From assembly GCA_946482515.1 (NCBI GenBank), contig CAMLRS010000012.1:1-64000 (forward strand): a DNA stretch of 64,000 bases, read 5' to 3'. Position 1 is the first letter of the stretch; each line of letters opens with the position of its first letter. The notes beneath the pieces were generated by a model. That model saw only the letters and a list, made by a program, of their open reading frames with translations. It searched no databases and was not told the DNA's origin. This document shows, one piece after another, positions 7,725 through 15,939 of this stretch. This DNA is from an uncultured Flavobacteriales bacterium. Its GTDB lineage: Bacteria; Bacteroidota; Bacteroidia; Flavobacteriales; Crocinitomicaceae. The translations under genes and the position numbers were made by a program.

Positions 7725-9956
7725 TTACTCCTCAAGCATATCCCACCGCTCCACGCGTTTCACGCCTTCTACGAGCTCGAATTTGCGCATCAGCTTTTCC
7801 AGGTGTTCCGTGTCGTAGACCAGCAAACGGATCTTCCCTTCAAACAGGCCGTCGTTGGCTTCGAAGGAAATGGATTTCATGTTGACGTTGTGTTCGTTGG
7901 AAATGACCTCGGTGATTTTGTTTACGATCCCTACATCGTCGATTCCGACCAGTCGCAGTGCGGCAATGCGTTCCACCATGTCTTCGTTCCGCCAGCGTGC
8001 TTTCACGCAGCGATACGCCATTTTAGATTGCAAGTGCTCGGCGTTCGGGCAGTTATTGCGGTGAATTTTGATGCCTTCTGAAATGGTGATGAACCCGAAA
8101 ATATGGTCGCCTGGAATCGGGTTGCAGCAGCGGGCCATTTGGTATTGGATGTTCTTGAAATCTTCCCCGATGACGATCGTGTCGTCTTTCTTATTGATTT
8201 TCGGGTAAACATCCAGCTCGTGCTTGTCCTGCTTTTGCTGGGTCGGTTTCTTTTCCGGCTGCAATAATCCGTTTACGTTTTCCAATTCGCGCAGGCGGCC
8301 CAGATCGAGCTTGCCTTTGGCGATGCGGATGTACATATCGGTGGCCGAAGGATAACCGAAGAAGCGCTCCAGGACGGTAATGTTTTCCGAAATGAAGCGG
8401 ATGTTGTGCTGCTTGAATTTCCGCTCGAGGATTTCCTTCCCGTCCATGGCAATCGCCTTGCGCTCGTCGTTCAAAGCGGATTTGATCTTGTTACGGGCGC
8501 GGGCCGATCCTACGATGCGCAGCCAGTCTTCGTGCGGCTTTTGCTTCGGCGAAGTGATGATCTCGAGCTGGTCGCCGTTTTGCAGCTGGTAGCTGAGCGG
8601 AACGAGGCGGTTGTTTACCTTGGCGCCGATACATTTATTACCGATATCACTGTGGATGTCGTAGGCGAAATCGAGGATGGTAGAGCCCACGGGCAATACG
8701 CGCAGCTCACCTTTCGGAGTAAATACGTAGATTTCTTCGTGGAACAGGTTCATTTTGAACTCGTCCACGAAATCCATAGCGTTCACGTCCGGATTTTCCA
8801 TCAGCTCGCGGATCTCGGAGATCCAGCGGTCGAATTTCGAATCGTCGCGGGCGTTTTCCTTGTATTTGTAATGTGCGGCGAGTCCTTTTTCAGCTATCTC
8901 GTCCATGCGGCTGGTACGGATCTGTACTTCGACCCATTTACCCTGCGGCGACATCACCGTTGTGTGCAACGATTCGTAACCGTTGGCGCGTGGTGTGGAA
9001 ATCCAGTCGCGCAGACGGTCGGGACTCGGCTGGTAAAAATCCGTCACGATGGAATAGACCTTCCAGCAGTCGGCTTTTTCCATTTCGAGCGGCGTATCGA
9101 GAATGATGCGGATGGCAAACAGGTCGAATACTTCCTCGAACGGCAGATCTTTGGTATGCATTTTCCTCCAGATGGAGGAAATAGACTTCGTGCGCGCTTC
9201 CAGCTCGAATTTATAGCCTTCGCGTGTGAGCGCTTCGCGGATCGGATGAACGAACCGGCGAATGAAGCGGTTACGGACGTCTTTGGTCGATTTGAGCTTG
9301 TTCTGGATCATGTTGTACACTTCCGGTTCGGTATACATCATGGCTAGGTCTTCCAGCTCGGTTTTGATAGAGTACAAGCCAAGGCGGTGGGCCAGCGGCG
9401 CGTACAGGAATTTTGTTTCAGAAGCGATTTTGAGCTGCTGTTCCGGACGCATGCTTTGCAGGGTGCGCATGTTGTGCAGGCGATCGGCCAGCTTGATCAG
9501 CACCACGCGCAAATCGTCGGAAATCGTGAGGATCATTTTCCGGAAATTCTCAGCCTGAATCGATGCGTTTTCGTCGAATACTTCCGGGATTTTCGTCAGA
9601 CCGTCAATGATGCGGCGCGCTTTTTCACCGAACAGGTCTTCAACGTCCTGGAGGGTGATGTGCGTGTCTTCCACGGTGTCGTGGAGCAAAGCACAGGCGA
9701 TGGCGGTGGCGCCCAATCCCATTTCTTCAGCACAGATCCGGGCTACGGAAATAGGGTGATAAATGTAAGGCTCACCGGATTTGCGGCGCATTTCCTTGTG
9801 CGCTTCCAGCGCTACGTCAAAAGCCTTGCGAATGAGCTCGGTATCTCTTTTCGTGCGGTTCTTCGTCGCCCGCAGCAACCCTCTGAAAGCCCGCAGGATT
9901 TCCTTGCGTTCCTGTTCCAGGTCAATTTGCATTTCCATTCTCTCTGTTTTTTCCAC
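7725..9956 (-). CDS. rel: Bifunctional (p)ppGpp synthetase/hydrolase
   Basis: A 743-residue RelA/SpoT homologue that makes and breaks the stringent-response alarmones. Visible in order are the HD hydrolase domain (HPISVARICAEEMG...LLHDTVEDT, with the metal-binding HD), the synthetase domain (RTKSISSIWRKM substrate-binding segment, FDLFAIRIIL, EVQIRT), the TGS domain (VFTPKGELRVLPVGSTILDFAY), a zinc-finger-like region (ARCCNPIPGD) and a C-terminal ACT domain (LRLVGIDDVGIVNKITEVIS). The intact HD motif argues for a bifunctional Rel rather than a monofunctional RelA. A TATCTTTG promoter box lies at 10008-10015 on the same strand. Confidence 0.97.
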   Translation of the reverse strand: MEKTERMEMQIDLEQERKEILRAFRGLLRATKNRTKRDTELIRKAFDVALEAHKEMRRKSGEPYIYHPISVARICAEEMGLGATAIACALLHDTVEDTHITLQDVEDLFGEKARRIIDGLTKIPEVFDENASIQAENFRKMILTISDDLRVVLIKLADRLHNMRTLQSMRPEQQLKIASETKFLYAPLAHRLGLYSIKTELEDLAMMYTEPEVYNMIQNKLKSTKDVRNRFIRRFVHPIREALTREGYKFELEARTKSISSIWRKMHTKDLPFEEVFDLFAIRIILDTPLEMEKADCWKVYSIVTDFYQPSPDRLRDWISTPRANGYESLHTTVMSPQGKWVEVQIRTSRMDEIAEKGLAAHYKYKENARDDSKFDRWISEIRELMENPDVNAMDFVDEFKMNLFHEEIYVFTPKGELRVLPVGSTILDFAYDIHSDIGNKCIGAKVNNRLVPLSYQLQNGDQLEIITSPKQKPHEDWLRIVGSARARNKIKSALNDERKAIAMDGKEILERKFKQHNIRFISENITVLERFFGYPSATDMYIRIAKGKLDLGRLRELENVNGLLQPEKKPTQQKQDKHELDVYPKINKKDDTIVIGEDFKNIQYQMARCCNPIPGDHIFGFITISEGIKIHRNNCPNAEHLQSKMAYRCVKARWRNEDMVERIAALRLVGIDDVGIVNKITEVISNEHNVNMKSISFEANDGLFEGKIRLLVYDTEHLEKLMRKFELVEGVKRVERWDMLEE

Positions 9957-10408
9957 GAAGCGTTCGCAATTGCGGACTGCTGTGTGGTTCCGGCATTTAG
10001 CTCAACACAAAGATAATCCGAATGGGTGATTGCGTTGTTATCCCCTGCGAAAGTGTTCAACACTCGATGTTTAATTCAATTAGTCTTTCAATGGTTTTCA
10101 CTACAAAAGGCACAAAAGGTCCTGTTTGGATGAGCTGTGTACTTTCGCAAAGTTAACGTCGGGATTACACAAAAGCAGAAACAACTTCGATTACCAGCCG
10201 GTTTTATTTACTGCAAATCATCAGTTTTATTGAGAAAATCTCTTTTGTGCAGGCTCGGCAGAATAACGAGGCGCTCTGAACTACGCTGGCACTTTACCAA
10301 AAACTTTTGTGCCTACCTCATTGCTACGACCGCCAACCGCGGTCTGCAATTCGTCTTCATCTGCCTTTGGCAGATTCTTGTGGTAAAAAAACAATAAGGG
10401 AATTGCTG
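9957..10408. other. Intergenic region: rel promoter and dispersed repeat copy A
   Basis: No gene is visible. On the minus strand, TATCTTTG (rc of 10008-10015) is a good -7 box for rel. The rest of the region is taken up by a copy of the dispersed repeat described separately. Confidence 0.6.
10242..10392 (+). repeat. Dispersed intergenic repeat, copy A
   Basis: The copy begins CTTTTGTGCAGGCTCG, followed by GAGGCGCTCTGAACTACGC and AACTTTTGTGCCTACCT, and ends TTGTGGTAAAAA. The same blocks in the same order occur at 15675-15787 (+) and, in part, at 23091-23177 (-). The segment between the first two blocks differs in sequence but can pair with itself (here CTCG...CGAG). Confidence 0.65.
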
Positions 10409-11686
10409 TTATTCCGCAGGAAGGATCTTCCCGCTTACTTCCCCGAAACCGATACGCACACCGTCTTTCACCGAGAAGCCGCGCATGATCACGGTATCGC
10501 CGTCCTGGATGAATTTGCGTTCGCCGCCGTTGTTGAGCTGTAACGGTTTGGTACCTTTCCAGGCCAATTCGAGCATGGAGCCATAAGAATCAGGCGTTGG
10601 ACCGGAAATGGTTCCTGAGCCCATCAGATCGCCGCAGCGGATATTACAGCCGTTCACCGTGTGGTGAGCAAGCTGCTGGGCCATGTTCCAGTACATGTAT
10701 TTGAAGTTGGATGTACAGATTTTGGTCTCTGCACCGTTGTCGGGCTGCAGGTACACTTCCAGCTGGATATCGTAGGATTTATCGCCTTCGTATTTCAAAT
10801 AGGAAAGCACTTCCGGCGCTTGTTCAGGTCCTGTGGTTTTATAGGGCTGAAGCGCGTCGAGGGTTACGATCCACGGAGAAAGGGATGAAGCGAAGTTTTT
10901 CGCCAGGAATGGCCCGAGCGGAACGTATTCCCAGGTTTGAATATCGCGTGCCGACCAGTCGTTGAACAGGCACATGCCGAAAATATAGTCTTCAGCTTCG
11001 GCGGTAGAAATGCTGTCGCCAAGTGGTTTGCCATCGAACGTAATAAACGCTGTTTCGAGCTCGAAATCCAGGTTGCGGCATGGTGCGAAGATCGGTGGTT
11101 CTTCCGGATTTGGCTTGATCTGTCCTTTCGGGCGTTTCACCGGCTCACCGGAAACGATGATGGAGCTTGCACGTCCGTGGTACCCTACCGGCAGCCAAAG
11201 CCAGTTCGGCAATAAAGCATTGGCCGGGTCGCGGAACATCATGCCGACGTTCGTAGCGTGCTCGCGGCTGGAATAAAAATCGGTGTAATCGCCCACAGCA
11301 ACCGGTAACAACGTTTTCACCTGGTCGATCGGAATGAGCGCCTGGTCTACGTGGTGCTCGTTTTTCTGTAAATCGTCGTGACTGGAATCGAGCAGCTTGG
11401 AAATGCGGTTGCGGAGATCGCGCACGGCTTTCTTGCCGCGTTTCATCATCGGGTTGAGCACAGGAGCATCGAAATCGTAAGCCTCAAACGGCAGGTTTTC
11501 GAGGTAGCCCAATACGAACAAAGCTTTCAAATCAACGGCGAAATCCCCAATACGCGTAGCTACACGTGGTGTGAGCTGCGGAGACGTAATGATTCCGAAC
11601 GGAAGGTTCTGAATAGGAAAGTCGGAGTTGGCGGGTACGCTTACCCATGATTGTAAAGCCGGATTGTTCGCTGCGATCGTGCTCAT
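10409..11686 (-). CDS. fahA: Fumarylacetoacetase
   Basis: A 425-residue enzyme of tyrosine/homogentisate breakdown that splits fumarylacetoacetate into fumarate and acetoacetate. An N-terminal SH3-like part (SWVSVPANSDFPIQNLPFGI) precedes the catalytic FAH fold. Key segments are DFYSSREHATNVGMMFR (catalytic His), LPVGYHGRASSIIVSG, DFELETAFI (metal-binding Glu), FGMCLFNDWSARDIQ, NGCNIRCGDLMGSGTISGP. I start at ATG 11686 because the upstream ATG at 11710 lies inside a perfect TATCTTTG -7 box (rc of 11708-11715). It is a single-gene transcription unit. No other tyrosine-degradation gene is in the window. Confidence 0.95.
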   Translation of the reverse strand: MSTIAANNPALQSWVSVPANSDFPIQNLPFGIITSPQLTPRVATRIGDFAVDLKALFVLGYLENLPFEAYDFDAPVLNPMMKRGKKAVRDLRNRISKLLDSSHDDLQKNEHHVDQALIPIDQVKTLLPVAVGDYTDFYSSREHATNVGMMFRDPANALLPNWLWLPVGYHGRASSIIVSGEPVKRPKGQIKPNPEEPPIFAPCRNLDFELETAFITFDGKPLGDSISTAEAEDYIFGMCLFNDWSARDIQTWEYVPLGPFLAKNFASSLSPWIVTLDALQPYKTTGPEQAPEVLSYLKYEGDKSYDIQLEVYLQPDNGAETKICTSNFKYMYWNMAQQLAHHTVNGCNIRCGDLMGSGTISGPTPDSYGSMLELAWKGTKPLQLNNGGERKFIQDGDTVIMRGFSVKDGVRIGFGEVSGKILPAE

Positions 11687-11707
11687 GTTTGCTAAAATGA
11701 TTCGTAG

Positions 11708-11715
11708 CAAAGATA
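11708..11715 (-). promoter_or_regulatory. -7 box (TATCTTTG) of fahA
   Basis: An exact TANNTTTG match on the minus strand about 22 nt before ATG 11686. It settles the choice between the two possible fahA starts. Confidence 0.5.
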
Positions 11716-11768
11716 CGATTTCAGGTGGAACGAAAATTGTATGGATGCCTTCTCAGAGCTATTAACCG

Positions 11769-12410
11769 ATGAAAAAACTTTCCGCCTTTCTGCTGCCATT
11801 GCTGCTTTCCTGTTCCGGGAAACAGCCGGTCAAAACACCTGAACTGTCTGAAAAACAGCCGCCCGAAAAACAATCGCAGCTGAGCCTTCAACCAAAAGAC
11901 ATTGAAACCCGGCAGCCATCACCTTTATTCGATTCACTGATGAACGATTTTGATCTGAAGGTGTTTTTCTCGGATATGCAATTCACAAACAACGGCGGTG
12001 CTATCGATGAGATCTACTATTTCCGTCCGGGGCGCGAAGGGTTTTATTACAGCTATTTCGGTTCTCCGCATTACAGTGGCGATATTTTTGGCAAGCTCAC
12101 AGTCACGACCTATATTTTTGGAAACAGAGTAGGCCATTACAACGAGCAGGACGAAACACTCATCGAAATCGATTGCCGGGTGAAAGAGCCTGCATTGGGC
12201 AAGCTGGATCTCGTGGGAAAACCGATTGAACCATTTCGACGCCATTCTGCGCGTGTTTATGCCAGCAACCAGCGCATCATCCTTCAGGAAAACGAGCAAC
12301 TGCTGGAATTGTCCTTCCGAAGCGACACGATCCGGTCGTTCCATTATATACGCGTTAAAAATCATTTCCCCGATTTCACGGACGACGAGCGTGAAGCATT
12401 GTTAAACTGA
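11769..12410 (+). CDS. Hypothetical lipoprotein
   Basis: A 213-residue protein with a lipoprotein signal: positively charged start, hydrophobic AFLLPLLLSC, with Cys16 as the lipidation site. A Pro/Gln/Lys-rich spacer (SGKQPVKTPELSEKQPPEKQ) follows, then a globular part with many aromatic residues (DEIYYFRPGREGFYYSYFG). I do not recognise the domain. It is divergent from fahA (58 nt between the -7 box and this start) and 73 nt upstream of the Mpo1-like gene on the same strand. Confidence 0.6.
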   Translation: MKKLSAFLLPLLLSCSGKQPVKTPELSEKQPPEKQSQLSLQPKDIETRQPSPLFDSLMNDFDLKVFFSDMQFTNNGGAIDEIYYFRPGREGFYYSYFGSPHYSGDIFGKLTVTTYIFGNRVGHYNEQDETLIEIDCRVKEPALGKLDLVGKPIEPFRRHSARVYASNQRIILQENEQLLELSFRSDTIRSFHYIRVKNHFPDFTDDEREALLN

Positions 12411-12483
12411 CCGATTTTCCAGCGAAAAGCTTGACCGGCGCGGCTATTTTCCCGAACTTTCTATAGTTTAAAGCGTGGGAATC

Positions 12484-12786
12484 ATGTTGGGCAACAAATC
12501 ATACGAAGAGTGGGTGCGACAATACTCGCAAAGTCACCAGAACCCAATTAATCGCTTCTGCCACACGGTTGGAATCCCGATGATTGTGCTCTCGCTGGTG
12601 CTGTTCATCGTTTCCATTTTCGTGTTCGAGCTGCTGTTCTGGGCCGTCATGCTGTTCATCGTGGGCTGGATTTTCCAATTCATCGGTCACTGGTTCGAAG
12701 GCAAGCCACCGGAATTTTTCAAAGACTGGCGCTTTTTATTAGTCGGATTGCGCTGGTGGTTCGCGAAGATACGAGGGCGGGCTTAG
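12484..12786 (+). CDS. Mpo1-like (DUF962) membrane protein
   Basis: A 100-residue protein of the DUF962/Mpo1 family, whose yeast member is a dioxygenase in alpha-oxidation of 2-hydroxy fatty acids. The conserved N-terminal block (SYEEWVRQYSQSHQNPINRFCHTVGIP) and C-terminal block (QFIGHWFEGKPPEFF) carry the His residues thought to bind iron. Between them are two closely spaced hydrophobic segments. I use ATG 12484; a GTG at 12475 would add three residues. The enzymatic role in bacteria is inferred. Confidence 0.8.
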   Translation: MLGNKSYEEWVRQYSQSHQNPINRFCHTVGIPMIVLSLVLFIVSIFVFELLFWAVMLFIVGWIFQFIGHWFEGKPPEFFKDWRFLLVGLRWWFAKIRGRA

Positions 12787-12953
12787 GAGTTGGTGAGTTT
12801 CTGAGTTGAAGAGTTTTTGAGTTAGTCTTCGGTCGTTCGGTCTCCTGTCCCCAGTCAGTTTCTAACTAGCACTTGTAACTAACAACTAAAGCCTAAGACC
12901 GAATGACTGGAGACCGTGGACTGGAACCTATGTGCTCTATGTGTCTATGTGGT
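12787..12953. other. Low-complexity intergenic spacer
   Basis: The spacer holds repeated GAGTT words and two imperfect, partly inverted versions of a block built on GGTCTCC/GGAGACC and GACCGAA/TTCGGTC. No gene is visible. Such remnants are common between convergent genes in Bacteroidota. Confidence 0.35.
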
Positions 12954-13517
12954 TCACAAATCCAGGAAATTCCTAAAAATCTCCATCCCAAACTCACTCA
13001 AAATACTCTCCGGATGAAACTGCACGCCATAAATCGGAAGTGTAGTGTGTTCGAGTGCCATCATGATACCGTTTTCGGAAAATGCCGTCGCAATTAATTC
13101 CTTCGGCAACGGCTCGCTGACGCCCCAGCTGTGATACAAGCCTACGTTGAATTGCTCTGGGATGCCGTTGAAGAGCTTACTTTTCCCCGTATGCGTGATG
13201 GACTCCTGCTGACCGTGCTTCACTTCTTCCTGATTGAAAAGCGATCCGCCGAAGTGTTCCGCAATGGCCTGCATCCCGAGGCAAACGCCCAGAACAGGAA
13301 TACGTCGTTCTATTGCCAAATCCAGGATTTCCATCAGTTTTCCGGCCGTGGAAGGCAAACCTGGCCCTGGAGACAATACCAATGCGTTGATTTCGTTAAG
13401 ATCCGAGACCTGAACAGAGCGGTTGTCTTTTACAGTCACATCAGCATCCAACGCTTCGAGGTAATGGAAGATGTTGAATGTGAAGGAGTCGATATTGTCG
13501 AGCAAAAGGATGCGCAC
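12954..13517 (-). CDS. Glutamine amidotransferase of anthranilate/aminodeoxychorismate synthase
   Basis: A 187-residue class-I amidotransferase (TrpG/PabA type) that supplies ammonia to chorismate for tryptophan or folate synthesis. The catalytic triad is in place: nucleophile Cys in GVCLGMQAIAEHFGG, and His and Glu in VQFHPES. The oxyanion part VLSPGPGLPSTAG is also present. I use a GTG start at 13517 (VRILLLDNIDSF), since the 20 residues upstream do not belong to the family and a TAATTTTG promoter box (rc of 13529-13536) lies between. No trp or pab partner is adjacent, so trpG and pabA cannot be told apart. Confidence 0.88.
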   Translation of the reverse strand: MRILLLDNIDSFTFNIFHYLEALDADVTVKDNRSVQVSDLNEINALVLSPGPGLPSTAGKLMEILDLAIERRIPVLGVCLGMQAIAEHFGGSLFNQEEVKHGQQESITHTGKSKLFNGIPEQFNVGLYHSWGVSEPLPKELIATAFSENGIMMALEHTTLPIYGVQFHPESILSEFGMEIFRNFLDL

Positions 13518-13528
13518 CGCTTTTCTGG

Positions 13529-13536
13529 CAAAATTA
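13529..13536 (-). promoter_or_regulatory. -7 box (TAATTTTG) of the amidotransferase gene
   Basis: A TANNTTTG match 12 nt before GTG 13517. It predicts a very short leader and excludes the longer ATG start at 13577. Confidence 0.35.
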
Positions 13537-13585
13537 CTAAACTTGCAAAAAAGAGCGTCTGCCTGCTGGCGGCGCATTCAGAACT

Positions 13586-15544
13586 GTGAACGGACCAGAA
13601 CCGAAAATAGCTGTCATTATCGTCAACTACAATGTGGCGTTCTTTCTTGAGCAATGCCTCAACTCGGTTGCACGCGCTATGGAGCTGGAACCGGCCGAGG
13701 TCTGGGTGGTCGACAACAACTCTGTCGATGGCTCGGTGGAAATGGTGGCCGCCAAGTTTCCGTGGGTAAAGCTCATTGCCAACAAGGATAACAAAGGCTT
13801 TTCCCGCGCCAACAACCAGGCGATGGAGCAATCGCAATGCCGCTACCAGCTGTTGCTGAACCCGGACACGGTGATCGAGGAAGAAACGCTGAAGAAAGTT
13901 TGTGATTACATGGACGCCCATCCGGAAGTCGGAGGTTTGGGTGTGCGCATGGTCGATGGGAAAGGAAAATTCCTGCCAGAATCCAAGCGCGGTTTGCCAA
14001 CACCGGCGGTTGCTTTCTACAAGATCTTTGGTATTTCCCGCATTTTCCCGAAATCCAAACGCTTCGGTCGTTACCATTTGGGCTACCTGAGCGAATTCGA
14101 AACCAATGAGATCGAAATCCTCAGCGGGGCGTTTATGCTTATGCGCAAAGACGCGCTCGACAAAGCCGGTCTGCTCGACGAAGACTTTTTCATGTACGGC
14201 GAAGACATTGATTTGTCGTACCGCATCCTGAAAGCCGGTTATAAAAACGTTTACTTCCCTGAAACACGGATCATCCATTATAAAGGTGAAAGCACGAAAA
14301 AAAGCAGTGTCAACTACGTATTCGTGTTCTACCGCGCGATGGTCATTTTTGCCCGCAAACACTTCTCGCAGAAAAATGCCCGCCTGTTTTCCTTCCTGAT
14401 CAATACGGCGATCTATTTCCGCGCCGGGATGGCCATTTTTACGCGTTTCATTCGGAAAATCACCCTGCCCGTGGTCGATGCGGCTTACCTGCTCCTTGGA
14501 CTGTTTGCGCTCACCAATTACTGGCACCAGGCGCAAATCGAATTTCCGGAGCATGTTACCGGCATCCTGATTTACGGGTACACAGCCGTTTGGATGATCA
14601 GCGTGCTCATGCAGGGCGGCTACGATCCACCGGTCAAACTGAAGAAATACCTGTTTGGCAGTGTTATCGGAACGGCAGTGATCCTGATCATTTACGCTTT
14701 GTTGCCCAAAGACTGGCAATTCTCCCGTTTGTACATTCTTACCGGCGCTACGTGGGTAGTGGTTTACTACTGGCTGTCGCGCCTGTTCCTGCATCTGGCT
14801 ATCGGGAAGCAGTTCGTGATCAACGGCCGGAAGAATGCCAATTTTGCCATCGTCGGATCGGATGAGGAATTCCACCGCGTTGATCTGATCCTTCGCCAAA
14901 CCCAGCCGCGACTGGATAAAGTGGTGCATGTTTCCACCGGAACGGAAAAAGCATCGGATGCCCCGGGAACGATTGCCCAGCTCGACCAGATCACGACCAT
15001 TCACAAGATCGACGAGATCATTTTCTGCGCGAAAGACACGTCGGCCAACGAGATCATCCATTGGATGACTGCCATTCAGCATTCCCATGTGGATTTCAAG
15101 ATCGCGCAGCCGGATAGCTTGTTTCTGATCGGCAGTAATTCCATCGAAACGGCCGGTGATCTGTACATCATGGACATCAACGCCCTTTCGCAACCAGCCC
15201 GCCAGCGTCAGAAGCGTTTCCTCGATTTGCTCGTAAGCACGCTGTTTCTGCTGCTTTCGCCCTTGCTGATCTGGTTCTATGCCCATAAAGGCGCGTTCCT
15301 GAAAAACATGCTTTCGGTACTGATCGGGCGCCGGACATTGGTCGGTTATGCTTCCGGCAATACGGCCAAAGCAACCGAGCTGCCATCGCTCAAACGAGGT
15401 ATTCTCACACCTTCCGATCGCCTGAACCTCAACGATGAAAATTTGTCGGTGAAGCTCGATCTGCTTTACGCCCGCGAATACGATCTGCTGGTCGATCTGC
15501 GCATCGTGATGCGTTCGTGGAAGAAACTTGATCGGAAAGATTAA
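13586..15544 (+). CDS. GT2 glycosyltransferase fused to a membrane domain
   Basis: A 652-residue protein starting with GTG. Residues 6-240 form a family-2 glycosyltransferase of the rhamnosyltransferase type (IAVIIVNYNVAFFLEQCLNSV, VVDNNSVDGS, NKGFSRANNQAM, LLLNPDTVIEE, DEDFFMYGEDIDLSYRI). Several membrane helices follow (about 290-405), then a cytoplasmic part with a nucleotide-binding-like start (NFAIVGSDEEFHRV). A final hydrophobic hairpin (LLVSTLFLLLSPLLIWFY) near 550 precedes a short tail. The C-terminal half has the shape of the CoA-binding-like plus membrane region of polyprenyl-phosphate sugar transferases, but the catalytic C-terminal sugar-transferase domain is not seen. Likely makes a surface polysaccharide. 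Confidence 0.75.
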   Translation: MNGPEPKIAVIIVNYNVAFFLEQCLNSVARAMELEPAEVWVVDNNSVDGSVEMVAAKFPWVKLIANKDNKGFSRANNQAMEQSQCRYQLLLNPDTVIEEETLKKVCDYMDAHPEVGGLGVRMVDGKGKFLPESKRGLPTPAVAFYKIFGISRIFPKSKRFGRYHLGYLSEFETNEIEILSGAFMLMRKDALDKAGLLDEDFFMYGEDIDLSYRILKAGYKNVYFPETRIIHYKGESTKKSSVNYVFVFYRAMVIFARKHFSQKNARLFSFLINTAIYFRAGMAIFTRFIRKITLPVVDAAYLLLGLFALTNYWHQAQIEFPEHVTGILIYGYTAVWMISVLMQGGYDPPVKLKKYLFGSVIGTAVILIIYALLPKDWQFSRLYILTGATWVVVYYWLSRLFLHLAIGKQFVINGRKNANFAIVGSDEEFHRVDLILRQTQPRLDKVVHVSTGTEKASDAPGTIAQLDQITTIHKIDEIIFCAKDTSANEIIHWMTAIQHSHVDFKIAQPDSLFLIGSNSIETAGDLYIMDINALSQPARQRQKRFLDLLVSTLFLLLSPLLIWFYAHKGAFLKNMLSVLIGRRTLVGYASGNTAKATELPSLKRGILTPSDRLNLNDENLSVKLDLLYAREYDLLVDLRIVMRSWKKLDRKD

Positions 15545-15674
15545 GAGCACTTTTGCCGTCTCACGTCTCAGACGGGCGGATTGCATTATTTTTTCATCCG
15601 CCGCCGCGGAGAATTACACAAAAGAACTTTGCAATAACGCAATATTACGTGTGACTTTTAGTCTTCAAAATCTG

Positions 15675-15787
15675 CTTTTGTGCAGACTCGTCCGCCTGAG
15701 GCGGACAGACGCTTTCAACTGTACAAAGTGCGTCACCAAACCTTTTGTGTCTACCTGTCGGTAGGCAGGCCTTTTGTGGTGAAAAAA
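15675..15787 (+). repeat. Dispersed intergenic repeat, copy B
   Basis: CTTTTGTGCAGACTCG is followed by a GTCCGCC/GGCGGAC hairpin, then GACGCTTTCAACT, CCTTTTGTGTCTACCT and CTTTTGTGGTGAAAAAA. Block order is the same as in copy A. Confidence 0.65.
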
Positions 15788-15900
15788 ACTCTGCATACTC
15801 TGCGCATAGCTTTGCGCTCTCCCGATGAATTGGGACAAGTCCTGCGGTAAAACACCTCATTTTATCTCCCAATTTTAAACAGGCTCAGTTTTTTTCGTTT

Positions 15901-15908
15901 ATTTTTGT
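15901..15908 (+). promoter_or_regulatory. -7 box (TATTTTTG) of the E2 gene
   Basis: Exact TANNTTTG match located 31 nt before ATG 15940. Confidence 0.4.
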
Positions 15909-15939
15909 GCCACATTTTAAGACACCCTACAGTAGCATT

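Larger units (their letters stand above)
15545..15939. other. Intergenic region: dispersed repeat copy B and E2 promoter
   Basis: No gene is visible. It holds repeat copy B (15675-15787), GC-rich inverted boxes built on TCCGCC/GGCGGA at 15574-15602, and TATTTTTG at 15901-15908, an exact -7 box about 31 nt before the E2 start. Confidence 0.55.

Noticed and set aside
13436..15586. Long minus-strand frame of 716 codons opposite the glycosyltransferase
   Set aside because: It is a shadow of the GT2 gene; its product is rich in His, Arg and Gln without any domain, while the plus frame has clear family motifs.
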